Shown here: piece after piece, positions 10,200 through 23,600 of the stretch
Layout: each line of letters starts with the position of its first letter
Numbering within the stretch: the stretch's first letter is position 1
NCBI GenBank assembly: GCA_038501625.1
Contig: JAZAYU010000015.1
Location: forward strand, 2,874,991 to 2,938,990
DNA: 64,000 bases
Direction: 5' to 3'
Source of the DNA: Corbicula japonica
Taxonomy: Eukaryota > Mollusca > Bivalvia > Venerida > Cyrenidae
Notes under the pieces: generated by a model
The model's database searches: none
What the model saw: the letters and a program-made list of their open reading frames with translations, nothing else
Told to the model about the DNA's origin: nothing
Program-made: the position numbers and the translations under genes

Positions 10200-11480
10200 A
10201 AAGTTCCGTTCTCTCTTTCTACTACATTCTATTTAGCTGTGTAGCGAGATTGCGTCTAGACTTTCTCCCTATTATTTAGTTGTATGGGAATACCGTGGTT
10301 TTAGAATTTCGCATTTCTCTCTACTATTTAGCTATGTGCACAGACTTTGTTTTCTGGAATTGGCATTTTTCTCTACTATTTAACTGTGTGGAGAGACTGT
10401 GTTTTCTGGAATTGGCATTTCTCCCTACTATTTAGTTGCATGGGAGGAACGTGGTTTTAGAATTTGGCATTTCGCATTTCTCTGGAATTGGCATTTCTCT
10501 CTTCTATCTAGCTGTGTACACAGACTGTGTTTTCTGGAATTGGCATTTCTCTCTACAATTTGGCTGTGTGAGGAGATTGTGTTGTCTAGAATTGGCTTTT
10601 CCCTCTACTGTTTAGTTGTGCAGTGTTTTCCGGAATTGACATTTTCTCTACTATTTAGCAGTGTAGAGAGACTTCGTTTTCTGGAATGGGCATTTTTTTT
10701 ACTATTTAGCTGTGAAGGGAGACTGTGTTTTCTGGAACTGGCATTTTCCTCTACTATTTGCTCTCTGCTATTCACCTGTTTGGGGAGACTGTGTTTTTTA
10801 GAATTTGCATTTTTTTCTACTATTTAGCTGAAAAAGGGAGTTTGTGCTTCTGAAAAAAACGTTTTTTTCTACTATTTATCTATGAAGGGAGATGGTGTTT
10901 TCTGGAATTGGCATTTCTCTCTACTATTTAGCTGTGTAGGGAGATTGTGTTTTATGGAATTGGCTTTTTAAATACTTTCTAGCTGTGTGGGGAGACTGTG
11001 TTTAAGAATTGTCATATCTTTCTACTACTTATCTTTGTAGGGAGATTGTATTTTCTTGGAATTGGGATTTTTCTTTATGAGGCACGCCACGGGAAAAGGT
11101 CCCTTCGGTCATTTTTGTGTCATTTTTGTTGTTACTATATTTAGAAAGAACTTTCAAATTTCTATTATTTTCTCATAACAAAACAGTGATTTTGTTACAT
11201 ATTTTGACAATACAATGGTATTTTTTACCGCGAATTGCATAATAAATAATGTCGTCTGCTCAACTTTATGACGTCGTTTCAAGGATTGACGTCAACTGCC
11301 CGAAGGTACCTTTTCCCGTGGCGCGCCTCCTATTATTTAGCTGCGAAGGGTTACTGAGTTTTCTGGAAATGACATTTCTCTGTGTAGTGAGATTGTGTTG
11401 TTTGTTTTTTTGAAATTGTCATTTTTCTCTACTATTTAGCTGTGAGGGGAAACCATGTTTTCTGAAATCGGCATTTTCCA
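10200..11480. repeat. 52-bp minisatellite, interrupted by a MITE
   Basis: Roughly twenty imperfect units are built on CTACTATTTAGCTGTG and TTTTCTGGAATTGGCATTT. Spacing of 52 bases is clear at 10321, 10373 and 10425, with more decay to the right. The array resumes after the element at 11079-11329, so the insertion is younger than the array. Confidence 0.85.
11079..11329. mobile_element. MITE family A, copy 1 (251 bp)
   Basis: The terminal inverted repeats of about 30 bp read GAGGCACGCCACGGGAAAAG on the left and the complement of GAGGCGCGCCACGGGAAAAG on the right, each followed by a GGT.CCTTCGG block. It has the same length as, and opposite orientation to, the copy at 48393-48643. It carries one intact TGACGTCA (11287-11294). 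Confidence 0.85.
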
Positions 11481-11704
11481 ATAAACGTTATTCAACATTT
11501 TACATCTAATGTTTTTAATATGAAATCATTAATGTTTTATTATGGGTATTGTATATTACATTAATTTAAACTTATTATCGGACCTATATGTGGCACAGTT
11601 TGTTGTATTAATATATCTTTATATGTTATCTTTTAACATAGCTACACATGCCACTTTCCCACCAAAAAAGCAACAACATAAAACCATCAACAAAATAAAC
11701 AAGA

Positions 11705-12003
11705 GATTCATTCATTTGCAAGAAGTTTATTTCCCTCTGATTGTTCAGTAATTTAACAATCATAAACTATTATTTATAATAACATAATCACAGTCCGTAA
11801 AGCGCGCAAAAGTTATAAACAAAACAAATCACTATAACAATATAACGTCCAAATATCACTGGTATAATTTCTAACAATCCAGAGAGAATAATATATTTTA
11901 GTTTAATTTTTTTTTGTCTTTTTGGGATGCATCTAAAACTAATAATACTAATGATATAATCTCAGTCCATATCACGGTTCGGTCGGTCGGTAATAATGGC
12001 AGT
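11705..12003 (-). other. 3' UTR exon of the giant mucin gene
   Basis: A TTTTCAG acceptor ends at 12004 on the minus strand. The sequence runs without coding potential to AATAAA at 11726-11731, with cleavage expected about 15-25 bases further on. It pairs with the donor that lies one base after the stop codon at 12705. The exact 3' end is inferred. Confidence 0.6.
11726..11731 (-). terminator. Probable poly(A) signal of the mucin gene
   Basis: AATAAA on the minus strand, in the predicted 3' UTR exon about 270 bases past its acceptor. Confidence 0.6.
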
Positions 12004-12143
12004 CTGAAAATTAGAAAGAAAACAAGTTGTTAGACATATTTAATTTCGTATTTAAAGGATATATACTAACATGGTTATATAAGAAATAAATAATTTTATT
12101 CAATTAGTGTAAACATGTAAATCACAGTAAATCTAGTTCTAGC

Positions 12144-12218
12144 ATCCTCGGAGACCCAGTGGTGATTCCGCTCGCTACATCAACTAGCGAGCGGAGTCAC
12201 CACTGGGTCTCCGAGGAT
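12144..12218. mobile_element. 75-bp near-perfect hairpin flanked by a 9-bp direct repeat
   Basis: A stem of about 34 bp (ATCCTCGGAGACCCAGTGGT on the left, its complement on the right, one mismatch visible) encloses a six-base loop. TAGTTCTAG occurs just outside both ends (12134-12142 and 12222-12230), as expected for a target-site duplication. It lies in the 3' UTR intron. Confidence 0.7.
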
Positions 12219-12475
12219 ACATAGTTCTAGTAATTAGTACGAATACATAGTATTCACCGATTAGAGTATTTTAAGCCTAAAAAAGAAAACACCGGAGGCA
12301 CTGTACCGGTATGTTGGTTTTATAATATCCGACTAGGTATCTGTTAATAGAACATAATCGCCGTTAGTTGATGAAATCCACCATATACTTAACTTCATTG
12401 TATTCTAAACGTAATATTTACACTCTGCCCCAAAACCGCATATTGAACAATTGTTCAACATGCAGAAGCTTAAAC

Positions 12476-12680
12476 GAGGCACGCCACTGGAAAATGTGCA
12501 TTCGATACGTACACTTATCAATTATTTTCTCATAACTAATATATTAATTTATTGTGTATTTTGTCTATATAATGATAATTTTACCGCAAAATACATTACA
12601 CATTTGACAATGTCGTCTGCTCAACTTTATGACGTCATTGCCAAGATTTAAGTCAGCTGCTCGCAGACACATTTTAACAA
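12476..12680. mobile_element. MITE family A, degraded copy 2
   Basis: It begins GAGGCACGCCACTGG and follows copy 1 through ATTATTTTCTCATAAC, TTTACCGC and GTCGTCTGCTCAACTTTATG. It retains TGACGTCA at 12630-12637. The right terminal repeat has decayed. Confidence 0.7.
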
Positions 12681-12704
12681 GGATTCTAAAAATAACAACT
12701 CACC

Positions 12705-12848
12705 CTAAGCGCACTGAGAACACTTGCAGCCGGACAGCATCGGCAGGAAGCCCTGTAATTGTTCGACTGTGCCAGCAGTGTTACATGTAAGAGCAACTGC
12801 CATCATCTGGCCGCTAGGTATACCGCCGCAGCATTTACAGTCGTCCAC
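12705..12848 (-). CDS. Mucin gene last coding exon: second half of the cystine knot
   Basis: It follows a CTACAG acceptor and starts VDDCKCCGG. The Cys pattern CKCC, LTC, GCKCSQC is the classic CTCK ending, and it stops at TAG (12705-12707) two residues after the final Cys. The exon runs one base further to 12704, where a GTGAGT donor begins. Confidence 0.92.
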   Translation of the reverse strand: MDDCKCCGGIPSGQMMAVALTCNTAGTVEQLQGFLPMLSGCKCSQCA

Positions 12849-15800
12849 CTGTAGGTAACATCAAAGGGTAAAAACTTGTCATTTAATACAATTCCTACAG
12901 AATAACCTACAACACTGAAGAAATAATTATAGGTGATTTTATATCTTATCGCGCTTATCAAGATACGAAAACATTTGGGTTGTTGAAGTTGTGTGAAGCC
13001 CGAAGGTTCAATTCTTCTATTAACACTCCTTAAATGCTCAATTGTTAACATAATAAAAAGAAGAATTTGAAATATCACGGCATTTAAAATGGCTGCCAAT
13101 TATGGCACTTTTACTCACCAACGTGTGTGTTTGGTGACGTCACAAGACAAAATATTGTGCACAGTCCAAAAGTTTTGTGCACGGCTTTTGATCTAGGAAC
13201 GCCCAAAACTGAATGTCTTCTAATGTAATATGGGAACAGTCCGGACAGAGACTTTAAGGACAATGCGGTAGTTTCAGACTTTACAACGTATGAGTTTTAC
13301 GTGCACACGATTTGCATGACATGGTCGCAATATTGAAAAGGCGGTCGTGAACTCGAGACCGACATAATTCAAAAGTATAATTAAACAAAGAAAATCTCTC
13401 CCGTGCCATCTGACATCAACGTTTCAATTTCCGTGAAACAAAACAACTCTAAAGACAACGTACACTATACAAACGGTGAGCACGTAAAATTTATAACGGT
13501 GAAATTTGAAACTACCGCAACCGTCTTTAATTATAATGAAGTTCAAGGCGAGTGTAAATATCAAAAGTTCATTTACCATTACTGGAGCTCCGTTTTCAGA
13601 TAACATAATAGAGGGAGCAGACGTGCTGATGCCGCAAGATCCTGAGCAGTACTGGAATGTTATCTCCTCAGTAACACAGTTAGCGCCATAATTGAGCACA
13701 GCGGTCTTGTTCCTGAGCTGGCAAGTGTCTTTTCTGGGTGTACATTTGGGACAGCATGGGCCATCAGCATAGGTAATCTCTTCTCCTTCCTAAATCAGAG
13801 AAAATTTACTGTGTTAGTTTTATTTGGGATAGGTTTAATTTTCGCTGATACCGCGCTCAGACAATTTAATGTTCGGATTCAAACCCTCAGCTAAATTTAT
13901 TCATGCATTACTCTGTTACAGCAGTATAATTCATTTGCGCGAATGTATGATTAAGATTCACATATTTCATAACAGATAATATCTCGGACAATTCACATAG
14001 TTTACATGTATTTGATAACAGACAATATCTCGGACAATTCACATAGTTTACATGTATTTCATAACAGACAATATCTCGGACAATTCACATATGCTATTAC
14101 AGACAATATCTCAGACAATTCACATATAAAATAGCTGATAATATCTTGGAGAATTTATATGTGCCATAACAGACAATAACTAGGACATGTAGGTCATAGC
14201 AGACAATATCTCGGGCAATTCACACGCATGTATGCCACAACAGAAATAATTCGGATAATTCGCATATTCCATAACATACTATAATTATCTCGGATAGTTC
14301 ATACACTTTTCATAGTTAGTATTTCCCTTTATCGAGTAACTTGAATAGTACAGACCTCCTTAGATCACCATTATAAAAATTAAAATCGCCTTACCAAGCA
14401 TGTCGGCACTTCCATATTTGATTGGCACTTAACTTCTCCGTTCACACACTGGCAGACGTCACATGTGTCGGGTGGATACCAGAGTTCACCATTCTGAAAC
14501 AGCAAGTCAGTAATATTAATATCAATTGAACTTGTCTGTCACGTGTCAGTCGAGTTATCGATAGCGTACTATACTTTGAAATTTTGCCAACGACACTGAG
14601 CTGTTCAGCCAAATCTATTGCAAATGTATTTTCATATTGCTACTTTTTATGGATGATTCGTAACTCTGTTTACAACTCTAATAACTTAAGACAAGACTTT
14701 AGTACTGATTCTTACGTTTTTGATTTCTCCGCCAACCTCGCATTGGTAGCATCGCGTGATCTCCACGCATTTACCGTCCTTGATGTACATGCCCTCTGGA
14801 CAGACGCAGTCAGCAAGGAGTTGTTCAGAACAGTCTGCTGGTACACTCATGTCGGAACAAGTCTGTTGATGACAGAGACTGTCGTTCTTCCAAACATAAG
14901 GTGCAGCACACACTGAAATGTTGTCGTATAATAATTATAATAATTATAGTAAAACCCCTCTTTAAGACCACATCGAAAGTAAAACAGCATTTGATAATAT
15001 GACCACTATTCCAATGTCCCATATTACAGTTTTGCACTATTTTCTAATTTAAAATAAAGTCACAACCCCTCTATAAAAACCACTTTTCCAGTCTCATCGT
15101 AGTTGATCGTAATAGAGAGGTTTCATCGAATAAAAATTAATATGTTTCAAAAACAGTTTAACTGGTAAGTAGTTAATATTGGTAAAACAGTGGTCGACAA
15201 ACATAGAATTGAACATGAAATGTCATTCCTACTGCACAAGCCAGAAGCAAAATCTGATGTTTAGAGGCCAAATTAATTCTGCTTATATTGAAAAATTGTG
15301 TCTATTGTCATTTTTTTTCAAGCGAATGACGATGAAAAATAGACTGCTCCAGGTCTTGTTTTGGATGCAATATTTTTAACACTATTGCACAAAAACTAAC
15401 AGGAAACATTAACATGGAGTTGTAAACGACAACAAGCTCAACCTACCGCAGTCTTGACTGAAGCATGGTCTCTCTTCTTCAAGTTCTACAGCGTCACATC
15501 CGGCAATACTTGTATCTGCGTTTCTGCTTCTTCTTTCTCTACCAACACCACATGCCACATCACATGAAGACCATGACGTCCATTCACTAACGTTACAATC
15601 TGAGGACACAAACACAAATAGTCACTACAAACTGAGGACACACAAACAGTCAGAATGTACTCACATTACAAACTGAGGACACACAAACAGTCAGAATGTA
15701 CTCGCAATACAAACTGAGGATACACAAACAGTCAGAATGTACTCGCATTACAAACTGAGGACACACAAACACACACAGTCAGAATGAACTCACATTTCAA

Positions 15801-18800
15801 TCTGAAGACACATAAAGACACATAGTCAGAGTGTTTTGTCAAAAATAGAACCACACGTTTTTAAACATATAGATCTATTAATTATATAATTCATATAAAA
15901 CGGAAAATATTTTTTGCGAAATATGTTTCACAGTATAAGAAGGTAAAAGAAAACATTAAATTTTATTAAGCACAATTCAACGAATATGTTAAAAAATTAC
16001 GTATACTTTATTCAGAAGATATGTTTTACTGTGTTCCAAAAACAATCTCTCAATGGTGAAGAGGTTTTTGATTATAATAGTTTTAACAGGTTTTCACAGA
16101 TAGTATTGCGAACTGTTTTGTTAACTGCTTACTTTATGGTAACAAAACATAAAATAACGTTTCCATAGCTGTAAAGTCTTAATAATAAATTCTTACCAAT
16201 ATTGCAAGGTAGGAGTTCGGGGCATGGCGCGATTTGTATGAGAGATCTGTTACATCCAGAGAGGACGTCGGCATAGAGAATGTAGTTTCGAGTCCTGTTC
16301 TTGAGTCCACCTGCTCCACAATCCTGATCACATGGTCCCCAGTCGGACCAATCAGTAACCTCACAGCCTGAAAACGTCATCAAATACCATGTACGTCATC
16401 AAATATCATGTATCTGCTATGAAAATTATCTTTCTGAAAATTTATTTTATTTTCAGTGCCTTTAATTTTTGCGTATTTCACGCATGGGCAAATGCACAAT
16501 TTCGAAACACTCAGCTTACATTAACTAAGGAAACTCATAACTAAAAATATAATAAATGATTGTTATATACGGGAAATCCTTGCGCGAACTTTCAACGAAC
16601 TACTTTAATTTACGCTTAGTATTTACACGTAAATATGTCACTTTATGTAATTAACTCATGAGTTTAAAACTCTCTACTATAAGCGATTATCAAAGTTAAA
16701 AGTTTTTATCGACAAGGTGTAAGTTGGGTTATGCATTCAAAGAAAAGAGAATATCAACGCTTGTTTACTTCTGACAGAAACATCATATTCAGGCACATTC
16801 TAAAATATATTTCAGTCAGGTTATTCAATCTTCATCATTTATTCCCACATACATAAATTATATTCAAAGAAATGCATTTAGTAAATATTTCATTCCAGAT
16901 AGTTGCTTATATGTTTTATTGATTTATTACTTAAACGTTGTCAATGCAATAGTCTAGTTTCACAATACGGTTGTGATATGTGTTTTTATCCCTACCGCAT
17001 AATCTCCGATTTTCAGAACGAGGTTAAGACATATTTATAACGAAGTAAATAAGGTAAATACTTACATGATATGTCTTCGTTACATGGTTCTGTTTCAATC
17101 GTTGTTCCTGGGCACATGAGACCAGCACATCTAGGTGGCGGGTTATTGCATTCTCTTGTCCTGGATCGGTGTCCTCCCCTACAGTCCTTGGTACACAAGC
17201 CCCATTCTGACCAGTCGGACACACCACCGTCAACTGTGAGGTAAAATATTGTGGAATAAGGTAAGGGAACGTTAGTGAAATGTAGACCAATGATAACAGG
17301 GGAGGCAAAGAGATACAGAACAATGTAACGGGGAAGTAAGAAGTTTATACATACTGTCAGTTATAAAGTGGAATTTACATTGACGGAAATTGATCCAGTC
17401 GCTATGATGAAGTAGCACTGCTACAGTTGCAATTTTGGATCATTAAAATCCGTATTATGCTTTTTCTGTGGTTAAAATTTTAAAGATGTATATTTAATTA
17501 CTTATTTAATAAAATCGATAGAATCAACAGGGAGAAGAACCATAATAGTCAATTGGAAAATGTTTTAATTCTGTCTTAAAGGGTTTTTCACGTTATGAAA
17601 AATTTAATCTACCAAAAATGGAAAGGTTGCAATGTATTTTTGTAAGATTCTACCGATTAGAAACTAAGAAAAGTTTCTTTTAAAGTCGATTTTTCCCCAA
17701 AACTAGGGATGGGAACGAGTAGCAAAATCGGTACTCGGGTACTCGGATATTGTTCCGATCGAGTACTCGAAACCTTTCTCTAACGGATGAAAGATCCATA
17801 ATAGTGAATTGGAAAATGTTTAAATTCTTTCTTACAGGTTTTTCACACCATGAAAAATTGAATCTACCAAAAATTGAAAGGTTGCAATATATACTTGTAA
17901 GATTCTACCAAAAGGGCCAAAACATTCAGTGCATTAACACTTTTTCTAGAGTTTCTTGTTAAGAGAGAAACAAACATACTATTTTCATCCTCCTTTGGTA
18001 GGCATACTTTCTCACCAGCATCACGGCAGAAACTGTTGAAGAAAATAATGTAATTTTATATTGTATTTATATACACTGTATGACTCTCAGCGTTTTTTTA
18101 TCTGATTTTAGATATAATTCAAAAATATTAACAGATGATGAAATCAGTCAACTTCAATAAAAATTTGGTTTAAATTAAAGAACGGGGCACCGTTTTAACA
18201 CAGCCACTCAAGTCTCCTATTGTAAAAAGTTTTGAAGAACGAAATGCTTTCTTCATTATACAAAAACACTAGATTAAAAACAATATATACTTACCATACT
18301 TCACACGTGCAGTTAGAGATTACTTCGCCTGCCTGATACACAACACCGTCAATGATGCAGTCGGCACACTTCTCGCTCATAATACATGGTTGAGATTCGT
18401 AACCGTCCGCTGGATCGCAAGAATCTCCGGCGATACTAAAATAGAATGAACTTTATGAAGCGTTTATAAAGTTTCGATGCATGTATGATGGTTACTGTAC
18501 AGAATGGTGTGACAGATATAAGTGTAGAATATTGGTTGTTGATCGTAAGTATGTGACAGAAATAAGTGTAGAACAGATGTGACAAAAGTGAGTGTATAAT
18601 ATTGATTGTTGATCGTACAGATGTGACGGAATTAAATGTAGGACATATGTAACAGAAGTAAGTGTATACTATTGATTGTTGCTCTTAAAGATGTGACTGA
18701 AGTAAGTATATAACAGATGTGACAGAATTAAGTGTATACTTATATTAATTATTGCTCTTACAGATGCGACAGAAAAAAGTGCAAAAAAGATTCCACAGAG

Positions 18801-20559
18801 ATAAGTATATATGTAATATTGATTGTTTAGACAAAATTTGAAGATTTTTTTGCAACGATTAATGGTGACATCATATATTGCTATTTCAAGATATTGTCGC
18901 CTTGAATTCCTTAAGTAGATTAATAACATATTTTTCCTTTTTGGATAATAATTAATATGTTGTATGATTATCAAAAATGCTGTTTTCCAATTCTCAAATT
19001 GCAGACTTTTTTTGTTGATTTAAAATTTGACAATAATTTGACAAATATCATAACAAAGATTTTGAATTTTAGAAAAGTTTGCTATTTACTAATAAGATAT
19101 TTTGTTACACATGAATACTTTGTATAATACCTATTTCTTGTTCTGTACTGGATTCCGGCTTCACATGTCTTCGAGCAAGTTGACCAGGAAGCCCAGTCCG
19201 CCCATTCACAACCTGAAAGTGTTATACTGATATTATACTAAATTTCACACGGTTGATTACGTTAAATATAATCCTACATGCATTTTCTGTCACGATATTT
19301 TTAAATTAACAGATGATTCTTAAAGGACCACAGACTTCCAATGAATCAATCGTGATTAAATGCTTGAAATATCACGCGTGACTTTGAAATGCCTAATAAT
19401 TTGACATCTTTCCATTGTGCGATCTAAATACCGCCAAGTACAATATCTTTCAAAAAACATGTTCCTTCGTCCTACCATTTTTATCTTCCTTTGGTAGGAA
19501 GGAAAAAAGAAGTATTGACTTCTATATCAACTATGTGCATAATACATCACCATCATTCCAGAAGGACGTAGGCCATTTATGCCTATAGTGAGTATTGAGT
19601 ACCATTATGTTAGTTTTTTTCAAGCTCTACTCGCCTGTTAATTTGGTTTCCGGTTTACGGCTTCCTGTTTTGAGTCTGACATCTTCGAGACTTCATAAAG
19701 ACGCGAACAAGGAAAATAGCTAATTTTTTAACAAAAAATCGCGAAATTTTGACCTCTAAAAATTAAAGCGTTTTAAGTAAATAATTTAAATCGTACGCGA
19801 GAAAGTGTTTTGTTAGATGTGCCGCAAAAGTTTAAAAGTGGCCAAGGGTATTTAATGTAAACTTACATCCTGGAATAGCGTCACAGTGGAACTGGTTGTC
19901 AACTCCGCAAACACTGAAAATAAACAAAAATACATGATATTGTAGCAATTATTCTTCATATTAGCTATTTCGAGGGGAGCATGCAATCTTGTCGCAACCC
20001 ATTCTTTTTCTCAAAGTAGTTACGGCAGTCTTGAATGCAACCGTCGATTTGTTTTTATAATCTGGTCACGCCGTTTTTTTTATTTGTCTTCCAAACATTC
20101 AATGTAATTTGTAGAAGGCACTCGGGGTCGGATTCAAGAATTCCAGAAAATGAGACAGTCTTAGGGAGTATCATTCATAACTTCCAACTTTCTGGCGAAA
20201 CTCCATATGAAGACTAAATATTGCTGCCCAAAACGGGGGTTCGAGCTCTCCCGCTGAACACCCTCTAGGTCTGCCCCTGGGCATCGACGTTATGTCTCGG
20301 GTTTCTTAATTTAATCTATAAAATTTGTTAAAATGCCGTTTTTCGAAATAACAGAACTTTGTTTAATATATCTTAATCTTGAAAACAATGATACGCAGGC
20401 ATATTTTACCTTTTAATAATACTCCAAAAAAAAAAACGGTCGAGATTGAAATTCATTAAAAAAATGTGATTTCTTATAAACCCAGAAACTAAAACTAAAC
20501 CCATCACACTTTAAACGAGCGTAAATTCTCTCTCTCTCTCTCTCTCTCCCTCCCTCCCT

Positions 20560-20614
<55 letters not shown>

Positions 20615-23600
20615 CAGAAGTTTCACAAATGAATTTTGGAATAATGAGAAGATCCCGTAGCAACCGCGGATTTAGACATGGCACATTTAGCTTTGTTCTG
20701 TTTAGGGAACAGCATCAATAGTCCAAAAAACTAACTTTAATGATGTTCATTTTCGGTTTTATTAAGAGGATCCAACTGCACTAACGGATTTAGATGGGGC
20801 TCAAATAAGCTCATTTTTGGTCTAATTTAAAGGAGGCTTATATTCAAAATTGCGCCGGATTGCGGGTCTACTCATATCATCTCCTGGACCCGCCCCTGCA
20901 TCGAAATCATAGGACGTAACAGAAACGTACCATTCCATGCAAGGTCCGCTGTCTTTCTTGGACATTCCAGGGAGAACTGGTGTACCATCATCATCATAAC
21001 ATGGGCAGTCTGTCTCGTTGATACACTGGTTGTTGTACAGACGCATGCCTGGTGGACAGACACAGCCGAACGAACAAGCTTCAGCGTCTATGCACGTGCC
21101 TGGTCGTCTGTAGTCTTGGCAAGAGTCATGGCAGGGGCTTGCGCAGCTGTCGGGATATCTTCCGGGTGGGCAGGTCACTGATAGATAAAAACAAAGTTTT
21201 ATGCAGGTACATATATTCGTTGGATAAACATTTTTCCAAATTTCTTTGGTATGTCGATCAGCGATTTTTGAAGGAATGAAAAAACAACTCAATATATGAT
21301 GTACAATGTGTATTAATAAAAAAATATTTGTTGGATAAACATTTTCGCGAATTTCATGGATGTGTCAGTCAGCGAATTTAACTCCGGCTTGTTGTCTTTT
21401 TCTACATCAAAATAATCTCTAAGTTGGAAGAATATTGCGACAGTACATTTTACCCATATCCCCCAAAATGGTAGTTCAAGTATGCCTATATACTGCCATC
21501 CAAAATGATTGACAATCTGCATGGTTTGATATAAGCATATTACCACCAAGGGAGGTAATTGAAACTGATAACTATACTGAAGTGAAGTAAACTAACTTGG
21601 TTTGATAGAAGCGTATTACCATCAAGGGAGGTAATTGAAACTGATAACTATACTGAAGTGAAGTAAACTAACTTGGTTTGATATTAGCATATTACCATTA
21701 AAGGAGGTAATTGAAACTGAACTTTACTGAAGTGATATAAATTAACTTGGTTTGATATTAGCATATTAACATCAAGGGAGGTAATTGAAACTGATAACTT
21801 TACTGAAGTGATATAAAATAATTTGGTTTGATATTAGCATATTACCACCAAGGGAGGTAATTAAATCTGTTTACTATAACGAAGTGAAATAAACTTACTT
21901 GGCGTTGTCGAGCAGAGATCGAAGCAAGCCTCGGTTTCTGAAGCATCATCGCATACACTGTTGGCAGAACTTGGCTGTCGGCTCCTACTCTTCATGTTGG
22001 TGTTGCAGTCACATGGAGACCAGGATCCCCATGGTGAACACGGCGGTGTTGTTGTAGCTGAATTTAAGGAATAACGAATATTTAATACAGACTTTTATGT
22101 ATGACATGCAATAATAGGGTCGGATGCAAGATTACCATAAGGAGGGATCCTTTGAGGCTGTTACGTGATAATTTCCAACGGTTTGGCCGAAATCTTTATG
22201 AAAATCAATTATTTCCGCACCTGCGTTAATGACTTATTGTCAGTATCGTAATTGACAGGGGAGGGTTAGCGGGAATTCGAATAGTTTGTTTACAATACTC
22301 GTATATTTCTTTTTTTCATTATTTAATGAAACTTTAATGCGTATTGCAAAGATATTTTACAAAGCTTGCAAACTTATTGAAGTTCTGTTTACAAGTTTGA
22401 ACGTATGAAAGTATGAAAGGCGGACACTCACTGATACATTCTCCAGCATTGCATGGGTCTACCTCTTCATCCCCACTAGCACAGAGTGCATGTCCCGATA
22501 GGAGTGCCTTGGATCTGTACCTCCATCCGTTTCCGCACGTCACCGAGCACTCGCCCCATGCGCTCCATGGAGAGTATGTGCACTCTAAAGACAAACAGAG
22601 AATAATTATCATGAAATGATGTTGGGTTTTTATTATTATAATAGAGAGGATATTTGTTTTTACCAGTGTAAGATAGAAATATATTCTAACGCACTAAATA
22701 AATTTCGAGCAATCTGATTGGTCAGATGGCGAAAATTTGCGACCGTAAAATTCCTTGTTTACTGTCGTTTGACGTTGACGTCATTTCCTGTTATGACAAA
22801 CAATCCTGAAGAAGGCATTATGGCCGAAACGTCGATGTAATAAAAAATGTTGAAGTTTTGACCTCTATTTGTGATTTATTTAACTTGTTTACTGTCGGTA
22901 ATCTCACCGATGTATGGATAATCGGGTTCCCTTGGGTAATACCGTACCGTTGTTTACTATACGGATAAATAGAACATGGTACCCGTTTAACGTATGGAAC
23001 GAGGCCCGATTGAGGGTAGTATGGAAGAGCGTTAGAATAGGAATAACCATGCCGTAATTTTGAAATCATTTTCACGGCTCAGGCTGCGCCTTCGCCGTTA
23101 AAAATATTTGCGACCATTAAAATCTGTGTATACCGTCGCAAACTTCAAAATTACGGCATGGTTATTCCTATATTTCACCGATTGAGCTCCGGAATTCGTA
23201 TTTTCACGAGTGGCGAAACCACGAGTGAAAATACATAGTTCCGGAGTTTACGAGTGAAATATATTTCTATCTTTCACCGGTAAAAACAAATTTTCTTTTT
23301 ATTTTATGCTTTAAGAGCACAATTTGTGTCAATTTGACAGAAAAATTGCAATATATGGCGCCAAAAGCGCTATTGTTTATGACGTGACGTCATGACGTCA
23401 AATATCCAAATTTGAGCCCGTTTTCTAAACGTTCTCATTCGGTGTGTTATTTGCGTTTGGGTACCAACGTGAAAAAAGCAGTGAAAATAAAAGTGATATT
23501 CCACAGTTTGAAAACAGTGAAATACCACTTTCATTTCACCGGAATAATTCTATAATTCACTGAAAAGCATAAAATAAAAATGAATATTGAAATTCGTGAA

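Larger units (their letters stand above)
12004..12703 (-). other. Intron within the 3' UTR
   Basis: The donor is GTGAGT, starting one base after the TAG stop; the acceptor is TTTTCAG. The intron holds a foldback insertion (12144-12218) and a decayed MITE-A copy. Confidence 0.6.

Noticed and set aside
10399..10827. 142-codon ORF rich in LCFLELAF repeats
   Set aside because: Translation of the 52-bp minisatellite; 52 is not a multiple of three, so the frame is accidental.
17708..17770. GGGATGGGAACGAGTA with repeated GTACTCG, resembling a hAT-type terminus
   Set aside because: Only a single end is visible and no transposase or matching second terminus was found.
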